Position numbers and translations under genes: made by a program. This document shows, piece after piece, positions 1 through 6,568 of a stretch of DNA of 7,060 nucleotides. The DNA lies in contig JAGHBZ010000382.1 in assembly GCA_021160705.1 (NCBI GenBank), positions 1 to 7,060 on the forward strand, given 5' to 3'. Under the pieces are notes generated by a model. It was not told where the DNA came from. It saw only the letters and a list, made by a program, of their open reading frames with translations, and searched no databases. This DNA is from Candidatus Sumerlaeota bacterium (lineage in GTDB: Bacteria; Sumerlaeota; Sumerlaeia; MWCT01; JAGHBZ01). How positions within the stretch are numbered: position 1 is the first letter of the stretch; every line of letters begins with the position of its first letter.

Positions 1-1
1 A

Positions 2-619
2 TTATCAGAAGCAGAGATGAAAAGATTAAAACAGGAGCTTATGCAATTGGGAAAAGCAACTGAAAAATTAAGTCCAGAACTCGCTAAAAAACTGATAAAA
101 GTGGCTAAGTGTTTAGAGGTGAAAGACCTGACGAAGGCGTGTTGTGAATTAGATTTGACTCAAGATGACTTATTAGAACTCGCTGAAGGAATGAAACAGA
201 TGAAAATGCTCAGTGACGTTGCAATTGACCTTGAGGCACGTAAACGTGCACTGCTCTGCGATACCTGCTTATTGGGTGAACCCTGCAAATGTTATTCACG
301 AGACTTTATCGGACCCGGGATGAGGGGTGGAGGTATTGGTAAAGGCGGGGATGCGAAATTTGACGACTCCACTGGCGTGAACTTTATTGACACAAAAATC
401 GCTTCTCAAAAAAACAGAGGAAAAATTATCAGTGAGCTCTTCTTCAAAGGGCAACCAGCTCCGGCTCAGGCATCAGAGGAGTTTAAAAACGTTTATCTTG
501 AATCGCGTCAGGACGCTGAGGACTCTCTTACAAAAGAGGTCATTCCTGCCGGGTATAAAAAATTCGTTATGGATTATTTTGATGCAATAAACCCGGAAAA
601 AATTAACGGCACAAGATAA
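2..619 (+). CDS. Hypothetical protein, Cys-cluster and Gly-rich, probably 5'-truncated by the window edge
   Basis: The function is not known. The first in-window ATG is at 17, but the frame is open to the window edge (codons from position 2 read L-S-E-A-E) and no good ribosome site precedes the ATG, so this is probably the C-terminal part of a longer protein. Numbering from the ATG at 17 (200 residues), residues 1-75 are Leu/Lys/Glu-rich and look helical. Then comes a cysteine cluster, C81-x2-C84-x5-C90-x-C92, a Gly-rich patch (about 99-111, GPGMRGGGIGKGG), and a tail with GKIISELFFKGQP (135-147), an acidic helix and IPAGYKKFVMDYFD (176-189). From memory, this order (helical segment, Cys, Gly-rich patch, a tail ending near 'IPxxYxxxVxxYFD') matches uncharacterised proteins beside MoxR/BatA-type genes in Planctomycetota. 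No membrane helix lies in the visible part. The next gene starts 26 bases downstream, so co-transcription is likely. The cysteines could bind metal or form disulfides; this is untested. Confidence 0.82.
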   Translation, partial: LSEAEMKRLKQELMQLGKATEKLSPELAKKLIKVAKCLEVKDLTKACCELDLTQDDLLELAEGMKQMKMLSDVAIDLEARKRALLCDTCLLGEPCKCYSRDFIGPGMRGGGIGKGGDAKFDDSTGVNFIDTKIASQKNRGKIISELFFKGQPAPAQASEEFKNVYLESRQDAEDSLTKEVIPAGYKKFVMDYFDAINPEKINGTR

Positions 620-634
620 ACGGTACACACACCC

Positions 635-638
635 GGAG
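635..638 (+). promoter_or_regulatory. Ribosome binding site supporting a TTG start at 646
   Basis: GGAG lies 7 bases before TTG 646 but 22 bases before the in-frame ATG at 661. Spacing therefore favours the TTG start, although the ATG gives a more conventional signal peptide beginning M-K-R. Confidence 0.5.
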
Positions 639-645
639 CGTTATA

Positions 646-1581
646 TTGCTTTTATGCCGAATGAAGCGTTTTGCATTCATACTGACATTATGTATTCTTA
701 TTGGTACCGCCTGTCACAAGCCCAATCCTGGTGACAAAAGGGCAGATATTGTTACTGTATTCGGTTCGGCTGGGACAACTGACGGTAAGTTTTCTGCGCC
801 CCGTGCACTGGAGGTTGACTCTGAGGGTAACGTCTATATCATTGACAAGACGGGGCGAGTCCAGGTCTTCAATAGAGATTTATCGTTCAAATATTCCTTT
901 GTTTTGCCCGACTACTCAAAAGGCACACCTACAGGATTTTGCATATCTCCGGATAATCAAATCTTCATCGCTGATACACACTATAGCAGGATTTTGGTGT
1001 ACGATACCAATGGGAATCTCATCCATTCATTTGGGCAATACGGCGACAGCGGAGGTAAGATGATTTATCCAACAGATGTGGCGATTGATAAAGATGGAAA
1101 CATTTACGTATCAGAATACGGCAAAAACGACAGAATTATAAAATTTTCAAAAGACTATGTCTTTGTGAAAGAGTGGGGTGGAGCAGGAACAGAACAGGGC
1201 AAATTCCAGCGTCCAATGGCGCTTGCTATTGACAGGAGGGCTCGTCTACTGGTCTGTGATTCCTGTAATCATCGGGTGCAGGTCTTTGACCTTGATGGAA
1301 ACTTTATCACATCGTTCGGGAGCGTTGGAAAAGCACCGGGAGAGCTGAAATATCCATACGACATTAGTGTGGATGCGGAAGGGAACATCTACGTCTGCGA
1401 ATACGGTAATTGTCGGGTTCAGAAATTCTCGCCTGACGGAAAATCCCTTGCCCTGTTTGGAGAAGCAGGACGCAATCCCGGACAACTCAATGCACCCTGG
1501 GGCGTTGCCCTCTTTGGTGATAACAGGATTATCGTTGCAGATACAGGTAATAATAGAATGGAGATTTTTCGGTTAGAGTGA
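646..1581 (+). CDS. NHL-repeat six-bladed beta-propeller, probable exported lipoprotein
   Basis: The protein has 311 residues from TTG 646, or 306 from ATG 661. After K7-R8 there is a hydrophobic stretch (9-22) ending at C23 (ILIGTAC). This resembles a lipoprotein signal, but Gly at -3 is unusual, so lipidation is uncertain while export is likely. The rest is six NHL blades. Linkers of the form GxxGxxxGxxxxP recur near residues 40, 130, 178, 225 and 272, at about 47-residue spacing in the second half. Each is followed by 'D.xGNIYV' and 'N.R(V/I)..F' strands, such as DKDGNIYVSEYG and ADTGNNRMEIF. Such propellers usually bind proteins or other ligands rather than catalyse; no enzyme motif is visible. 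C204/C207 and C251/C256 could form disulfides outside the cytoplasm. The stop is 3 bases before the next ATG, so the protein is likely made together with the large VWA membrane protein and may be its partner. The propeller call is firm; the partner and function are inference. Confidence 0.93.
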   Translation: MLLCRMKRFAFILTLCILIGTACHKPNPGDKRADIVTVFGSAGTTDGKFSAPRALEVDSEGNVYIIDKTGRVQVFNRDLSFKYSFVLPDYSKGTPTGFCISPDNQIFIADTHYSRILVYDTNGNLIHSFGQYGDSGGKMIYPTDVAIDKDGNIYVSEYGKNDRIIKFSKDYVFVKEWGGAGTEQGKFQRPMALAIDRRARLLVCDSCNHRVQVFDLDGNFITSFGSVGKAPGELKYPYDISVDAEGNIYVCEYGNCRVQKFSPDGKSLALFGEAGRNPGQLNAPWGVALFGDNRIIVADTGNNRMEIFRLE

Positions 1582-1584
1582 GCT

Positions 1585-4488
1585 ATGACCGTCTATTTTA
1601 CAAATCCCTGGGTATTGCTTCTGATGATTACGCTAATTCCTCTGGTGGTGCTAACCGCACGCTCTCTAATAGGTATCAGCGGGTTCAGGAAATGTGTCAT
1701 TATGATTTTTAGGAGTCTGCTTTTTCTGCTATTAGTGTGTGCCCTTGCAGGCTTAAAGCTTGCTCATAAATCCGATGAACTTGCCGTATTTTTTCTGCTG
1801 GATGTATCAAAAAGTATCCCGCGACATAAGATACAGGAAGCTATTGACTGGATAAATGAAGTCTCAAAAACTATGAAACAAAATGACAGTGCGGGTCTTG
1901 TGGTTTTTGGTTCTGAGCCAAGCATAGAAAAAAATCCTGTAAAAAAATTTTCAATAAAACAAATCCAGTCTCAGGTAGATGACAACAGAACAGACATTGC
2001 CTCTGCACTTCGGTTGTGTCTTGCTGCTTTTCCAGAACATACTCAGAAGAAAATTGTCTTGATTACCGACGGTAATGAGAACGTGGGTAATGCCCTTGAT
2101 AGTGCCTATATGGCAAAATCAAATAAGACACCAATTCTGGTAAAACTTATCTCAATCACCGCAAAACAGGATGTGCGAATTGAAAAAATGGTCGCCCCTC
2201 AGAGCAGTGTCAAGGACGCTCCGTTTGATTTGAAGGTCTTTCTATCCACTCAGTATGATACACGGGCAAAACTCCGAATATTCAAAGACGATGAGTTAAT
2301 TCTGGATAAAACTGTACCTGTCGCAGATGGAAAGAAAAACCTTTATACTGTAAGGGTAACTCTGCCAGATGCAGGGTTTCACAGGTTCAAGGCATTGATA
2401 GAAGCACCGAACGATACCATTGCCGACAATAATATTGCTTATTCATTTACGTATGTGAAGGACATACCCAATGTCCTGTTTGTTGAAGGCAATCCTATAG
2501 ACCAGACACTGCTTCCACCTCTCCTTTCACAGGAAAAGATACATATTGATTTAATTGAACCCTCAAATTTCCCTGAGTCTCTAAATGCACTCATTTCTTA
2601 TGATTGTATCGTCCTGTCTAATGTTGCTATGGATAAGTTAACTTTCAGGCAGATGGAAATCATAGAGAAAGCGGTACATAATTTAGGGATTGGGCTGGTC
2701 GTGATAGGGGGTGACCAGGCGTATGGTCCCGGGGGTTATCAGGACACACCGCTTGAATCTGCACTGCCTGTGTCTATGGAGGTAACGCAACGAAAGGTAC
2801 TGCCAAACGGCGCACTGGTGATAATCCTTCATACCTGCGAAATTCCTCAGGGCAATTCCTGGGCTCGTGAGATTACGCTTGCCGCATTGCGGGTTCTCTC
2901 GCGAAAAGACTACTTTGGTGTACTCTATTATGGTGCTATGGGTGGAGAGCAGTGGCTTTTTAAACCTACACTCTGCACCAATAAAGCAAAGTTGATAAGC
3001 TTGATTAAAAATGTTGTGCCTCAAGATATGCCTACTTTTGATACGACACTCAGGATGGCATATAACGAATTAATGAAATTAAACACCTATGTGAAACATA
3101 TCGTCATCATCTCCGATGGAGACCCGGCGACCCCCAATTCTGAACTGATAAAGAAAATCAGCAAGGCAAAAATCACTATATCCACAGTTGTCATAAATCC
3201 ACATAGCCAGCGGGATGCTAACGTGATGGGGGCAATTGCAAAACTCGGTAAAGGAAATTTTTACTATCCCAAAGACTACAACAAACTCCCACGAATCTTT
3301 ACCAAAGAGGCAATGGTCATCAGAAAATCCGCTATCTTTGAAAAACCGTTTTTGCCGCAATACGTCTCTTACTCAGATATACTTGCAGGTTTTTCCAGTG
3401 GGGAGTTCCCGCAACTGCTTGGTTACGTGAGCACTACACCGAAAGATACTGCGGTTGTGCCGTTGATTGCGTTGAATGAGGACCCATTGCTGGCGATGTG
3501 GCGATATGGGCTCGGCAAGGCAATTGCGTTTACCTCTGATGCTACATCCCGATGGGCTCAGCACTGGATACAATGGGATAAATTTGATAAATTCTGGGCA
3601 CAAGTAATTAGATGGGCAATTCGGGAGACCGCTGGTGGTAATTATATGGTATCAACCTCCACTGAAGGCGAGACAACAAGAATCGTGCTTGATGCACTGG
3701 ATAATAACGGGTATTTCATCAATTATCTTCAACCACACGCTACCATAGTTGACCCTGAGTTTCAGACCTATGAGCTGGAGTTAACGCAAATCTCGCCTGG
3801 CAAATACGCCACTGAGTTTAAAACCACAACGCCAGGGAACTATATGATGAGTATTAACGTAGGTGAAAAAGATAAACCCCGGATAATAATCGGTGGAATC
3901 TCTGTGTCCTACTCCCCGGAGTTTAATGACTCGCATTCTAATGAACGATTGCTTCAGGAGATTGCCCGGAGTAGTGGTGGGGCTATGATTACACCTGAGA
4001 CAAATATCTTTCTCCATAACCCGCCAACTGTCTGGCAACCTCAGGATATATGGCAGTATCTTGTTGCTTTTGCGGTCATTCTGCTTCTCTTTGACATTTT
4101 TGTTCGCCGGGTGGTCTTTGGGTGGGCTGAAGTGAAAGAGGCTTATATGGCGGTTGCGGCGCAGTTCGCCAAAATTAAACTCCTTATCCAGACACGGCGT
4201 AGAGTACCAGCAACTGTACAGACAACCTCTACCCTGCTTAAGAGACGAAAGGAACTCTGGGAGAAACGCCAACTAAAAGAACAGACCACAAGTGAACTCC
4301 TGAAAAAACTTAAGGGCATTGAACCTGAACCAGACGAAGATATTGTTGCCCAACCCTCAGAACCAGCAGTAAAGAAAAAAGAAAAACTACCAGTGAGTCC
4401 AGAAGTAGCTTCATCAGCTCCAGAAACTCAGGATGAGACTCATATACAAAAACTCCTTGATGCAAAAAAGAGAAGAAAAAAACGTTAA
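1585..4488 (+). CDS. Large membrane protein: VWA, GATase1-like and second VWA-like domains
   Basis: The protein has 967 residues. Membrane helices at about 9-25 and 37-57 flank a loop with R26, R35 and K36, so by the positive-inside rule the following region should be periplasmic. VWA1 starts near 67 with an intact metal site: D73-V-S75-K-S77, T136 and D162-G163. An Ig-like beta segment follows (about 193-290). A GATase1-like fold (about 293-400) carries VIGGDQAYGPGGY (373-385) and no evident nucleophile-elbow Cys, so it is probably non-enzymatic. The second VWA-like domain (about 409-560) has LHTCEIPQGN (415-424) where DxSxS is expected, but keeps ISDGD (509-513). Next come LLAMWRYGLGKAIAFTSDAT (635-654), a second beta region, SPEF (777-780) and a membrane helix (822-840) followed by R841-R842. 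The tail (841-967) is charged, partly coiled-coil-like, Pro/Glu-rich and ends KKRRKKR. From memory this architecture occurs in planctomycetal VWA proteins near MoxR. It is likely a membrane scaffold handled by the MoxR/DUF58 pair; no enzymatic activity can be assigned. Confidence 0.95.
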   Translation: MTVYFTNPWVLLLMITLIPLVVLTARSLIGISGFRKCVIMIFRSLLFLLLVCALAGLKLAHKSDELAVFFLLDVSKSIPRHKIQEAIDWINEVSKTMKQNDSAGLVVFGSEPSIEKNPVKKFSIKQIQSQVDDNRTDIASALRLCLAAFPEHTQKKIVLITDGNENVGNALDSAYMAKSNKTPILVKLISITAKQDVRIEKMVAPQSSVKDAPFDLKVFLSTQYDTRAKLRIFKDDELILDKTVPVADGKKNLYTVRVTLPDAGFHRFKALIEAPNDTIADNNIAYSFTYVKDIPNVLFVEGNPIDQTLLPPLLSQEKIHIDLIEPSNFPESLNALISYDCIVLSNVAMDKLTFRQMEIIEKAVHNLGIGLVVIGGDQAYGPGGYQDTPLESALPVSMEVTQRKVLPNGALVIILHTCEIPQGNSWAREITLAALRVLSRKDYFGVLYYGAMGGEQWLFKPTLCTNKAKLISLIKNVVPQDMPTFDTTLRMAYNELMKLNTYVKHIVIISDGDPATPNSELIKKISKAKITISTVVINPHSQRDANVMGAIAKLGKGNFYYPKDYNKLPRIFTKEAMVIRKSAIFEKPFLPQYVSYSDILAGFSSGEFPQLLGYVSTTPKDTAVVPLIALNEDPLLAMWRYGLGKAIAFTSDATSRWAQHWIQWDKFDKFWAQVIRWAIRETAGGNYMVSTSTEGETTRIVLDALDNNGYFINYLQPHATIVDPEFQTYELELTQISPGKYATEFKTTTPGNYMMSINVGEKDKPRIIIGGISVSYSPEFNDSHSNERLLQEIARSSGGAMITPETNIFLHNPPTVWQPQDIWQYLVAFAVILLLFDIFVRRVVFGWAEVKEAYMAVAAQFAKIKLLIQTRRRVPATVQTTSTLLKRRKELWEKRQLKEQTTSELLKKLKGIEPEPDEDIVAQPSEPAVKKKEKLPVSPEVASSAPETQDETHIQKLLDAKKRRKKR

Positions 4489-4500
4489 GAAACGTTAAGA
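4481..4500 (+). repeat. Two-copy 10-bp tandem repeat over the stop codon
   Basis: AACGTTAAGA occurs twice in direct succession. The TAA stop of the large VWA gene lies inside the first copy (4486-4488), and a diverged third unit (AACTTTTAGT) follows. Each copy contains the palindrome AACGTT. It could be replication slippage or a small binding site; nothing more can be said. Confidence 0.6.
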
Positions 4501-4526
4501 AACTTTTAGTGCTATAAGATTTACGT

Positions 4527-4555
4527 TTGGTAATGCTGAATTTTAAAAATATTAA
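4527..4555 (+). promoter_or_regulatory. Possible weak internal promoter before the MoxR gene
   Basis: The 93-base gap between the large VWA gene and MoxR is the longest in the window and is very AT-rich. TTGGTA (4527-4532) and TATTAA (4550-4555) are 17 bases apart, each matching 4 of 6 sigma-70 consensus positions. An alternative extended -10, TG-C-TATAAG, sits at 4510-4518 without a good -35. Neither is strong, and such matches are easy to find in AT-rich DNA. Confidence 0.25.
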
Positions 4556-4569
4556 TATAAACTCTTAGC

Positions 4570-4577
4570 AGGAGAGG
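4570..4577 (+). promoter_or_regulatory. Strong ribosome binding site of the MoxR gene
   Basis: AGGAGAGG ends 4 bases before ATG 4582, and its AGGAG core sits 7 bases away. It is the best Shine-Dalgarno match in the window and fixes the MoxR start. Confidence 0.75.
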
Positions 4578-4581
4578 GACA

Positions 4582-5574
4582 ATGGATATAAAGGAAAAGG
4601 CAGAATTGTTTAGAAAAGAATTCCAGGAAATATCTACCGAAATCAGCAAGGTGATAGTCGGTCAGAAAGAGTTAATCCGCGACGTCCTGATATGTCTTTT
4701 TGCGGGTGGGCATTGTCTTCTGGAGGGTGTACCCGGACTCGGCAAAACTCTGCTCGTTCGCACACTGAGCCAGATACTTGAAGCACAGTTCTCACGGATT
4801 CAGTTCACTCCGGATTTAATGCCCTCTGACATTATCGGTACCACTGTGGTGCAGGAGGACGAACGTGGAAGAAAGGTGTTTGAATTTCAGAGGGGACCGG
4901 TGTTTGCCAACATAGTGCTTGCCGACGAGATAAACCGTGCAACACCCAAAACGCAATCCGCATTACTTGAGGCTATGCAAGAACATAGCGTCACGGTCTC
5001 CGGAGTCAAACATATCCTGGATGAACCCTTTTACGTGCTTGCGACACAAAATCCCATTGAGATGGAAGGCACATATCCTTTGCCAGAGGCTCAGGTAGAC
5101 AGGTTTTTCTTTAAATTGCTGGTTGAGTTCCCGAACAACGAAGAGATGAACGAAATCCTTGAGCGCACCACACGAGTGGAAATGCCTCAGGTCACCCGTG
5201 TAATGAGCAAAGATAAAGTCATTGAATGGCAACGATTTGTCAGGGAGATAGAAGTTGCTCCACACGTGAGCAACTATGCGGTACGGCTGGTTATAAGCAC
5301 CCATCCTGAGAAAGAGACCGCACCAGAAATAACAAAAAAATACATCCGATATGGTTCAAGTCCGCGTGGTGCACAGGCATTGATACTTGCGGGGAAGATT
5401 TCAGCACTACTGGACGGCAGGTATAACGTCAGCTTTGATGATATTCAGCTCTCTGCGCATAATGCACTCAGACATAGAATCATTCTGAACTTTGAGGCGG
5501 AGGCGGAAGGTATCACCACTGATGAAATTATTGACCAGCTCCTCAAAGAAATTCCGAGAGTAGAAAACGTATGA
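4582..5574 (+). CDS. MoxR-family AAA+ ATPase
   Basis: This 330-residue cytoplasmic protein has the usual full length for the MoxR group. All nucleotide-handling motifs are present: Walker A GVPGLGKT (49-56), Walker B LADEINRA (113-120, with D115 and E116), sensor 1 ATQNP (N157), the PEAQVDRF segment around D173-R174, and sensor 2 GSSPRGAQ (R262) in the C-terminal lid. MoxR proteins are thought to act as ATP-driven chaperones that activate or assemble partner proteins, typically working with VWA-domain proteins encoded next to them. Here the likely partners are the DUF58 protein downstream and the membrane VWA proteins on both sides. There is no signal peptide or membrane helix. The gene is preceded by the longest gap in the cluster, so it may have its own promoter as well as read-through from upstream. 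Nothing is truncated and all catalytic residues are in place. The family call is near certain; the substrate is unknown. Confidence 0.98.
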   Translation: MDIKEKAELFRKEFQEISTEISKVIVGQKELIRDVLICLFAGGHCLLEGVPGLGKTLLVRTLSQILEAQFSRIQFTPDLMPSDIIGTTVVQEDERGRKVFEFQRGPVFANIVLADEINRATPKTQSALLEAMQEHSVTVSGVKHILDEPFYVLATQNPIEMEGTYPLPEAQVDRFFFKLLVEFPNNEEMNEILERTTRVEMPQVTRVMSKDKVIEWQRFVREIEVAPHVSNYAVRLVISTHPEKETAPEITKKYIRYGSSPRGAQALILAGKISALLDGRYNVSFDDIQLSAHNALRHRIILNFEAEAEGITTDEIIDQLLKEIPRVENV

Positions 5575-5594
5575 TATATAGATAGGAGTTTTAA

Positions 5595-5657
5595 GTGAGG
5601 ACATTCAAAATAACTTTTCAGACTCAGATGAGCAATGTCTATAGGCTTGCTCTCTGA
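5595..5657 (+). CDS. Possible 20-codon leader ORF between MoxR and the DUF58 gene
   Basis: A GTG at 5595 is preceded by TAGGAG (5583-5588) at 6-base spacing and opens a 20-codon frame ending at TGA 5655-5657, eight bases before the ATG of the DUF58 gene. It is in a different frame from the DUF58 gene. The peptide (starting MRTFKITF) resembles nothing I recognise. It could couple translation to the DUF58 gene, or the site could be a chance match; length alone gives no support. Confidence 0.25.
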   Translation: MRTFKITFQTQMSNVYRLAL

Positions 5658-5665
5658 GAGTGCGT

Positions 5666-6568
5666 ATGTATAAAGCAATGCCTGGAGAAAATGACATACT
5701 CCTTGACCCAGAATTTATTAAGAAATTGCAACGCCTCCAGCTTGTGACCAAAAAAGTCTTCACAGGCAGAATGAAAGGAGATAGGCGAAGCAAAAAGAAG
5801 GGCATCAGCATTGAATTTGCCGATTATCGCCGTTATGTCAAAGGCGATGATATTCGGTTTGTTGACTGGAATATATACAGCAGGCTTGAGACATTGTTTC
5901 TGAAGCTTTTTATGGAGGAAGAAGACCTTTATATTTACCTCTTTGTGGATGCAAGCAGGTCAATGGAGTTCGGCAATCCTTCAAAACTCCTCTTTGCCAA
6001 ACGAACTGCCGCCGCACTCGGCTACATTGCACTCAGTAATCTTGATAAGGTAGGTGTGGGCGCATTTAGCTCCGGGCTCTATGATTCTTTAAAACCTATG
6101 AGAGGCAAGCACAATACCTTAAAATTGCTGGAGTTTCTCAGGCAGATAACCCCACAGGGCGAGACCCGATTAGCAGAGTCTTTTATGCGTTTTATCCGGA
6201 GTTCCCCTCCGCGTGGTATCGCGGTCTTAATCTCGGATTTCTTTGACCCTGATGGATTTGAGGATGCCATCAATCTCTTTGTTCAGCGCAATTACGAAAT
6301 CTACATAATTCACGTGTTGAGCGAGGAAGAACTCAACCCGAACTTCGTCGGACATCTTGAGCTGGTGGATTCTGAGCTTGACCGAAAAACCTATGTCTCG
6401 GTTACTCGCGACCTAATCAAAAAATATCAGGATAATCTCAATCGCTTCTGCACGAGTCTTCGTCAGTTTTGTATCAAACGTAATATTTCATACATACGTA
6501 TGCGCAACACCGCAAACGTTGAAGACCTGGTTCTAAACTATCTTAAATATCGAGGTCTGATAAAGTGA
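5666..6568 (+). CDS. DUF58 / VWA domain protein, soluble
   Basis: The protein has 300 residues from ATG 5666. That start is chosen because GAGAG (5656-5660) lies 5 bases before it; an in-frame GTG at 5660 would add two residues but overlaps this site, and ATG 5678 has no ribosome site. The DUF58 signature is textbook: GISIEFADYRRYVKGDDIR (46-64) followed by VDW (66-68), then LFMEEEDLYIYLFVD. The VWA metal site is complete: D95-A-S97-R-S99, T167 in GETR and D191 in ISDFFD. Unlike some DUF58 proteins it has no N-terminal membrane helices, so it should be cytoplasmic. Proteins of this type are regularly encoded directly after MoxR and are believed to be its VWA partner. The stop overlaps the GTG start of the following BatA-like gene by four bases (GTGA), which indicates translational coupling. 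The biochemical role is not known beyond the family link. Confidence 0.96.
   Translation: MYKAMPGENDILLDPEFIKKLQRLQLVTKKVFTGRMKGDRRSKKKGISIEFADYRRYVKGDDIRFVDWNIYSRLETLFLKLFMEEEDLYIYLFVDASRSMEFGNPSKLLFAKRTAAALGYIALSNLDKVGVGAFSSGLYDSLKPMRGKHNTLKLLEFLRQITPQGETRLAESFMRFIRSSPPRGIAVLISDFFDPDGFEDAINLFVQRNYEIYIIHVLSEEELNPNFVGHLELVDSELDRKTYVSVTRDLIKKYQDNLNRFCTSLRQFCIKRNISYIRMRNTANVEDLVLNYLKYRGLIK

Noticed and set aside
1254..1272. C-D-S-C-N-H in the propeller, resembling a c-type heme site
   Set aside because: The heme motif needs CxxCH; here Asn follows the second Cys. The segment fits an NHL blade strand instead.
3781..4272. A 163-codon open frame on the minus strand
   Set aside because: It lies wholly inside the large VWA gene in antisense, its translation has no recognisable domain, and the sense frame is clearly coding.
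4481..4530. Possible rho-independent terminator after the large VWA gene
   Set aside because: The only inverted pair (AAACGT/ACGTTT) is AT-rich with a 27-base loop and no following T tract, so it would not make a stable hairpin.
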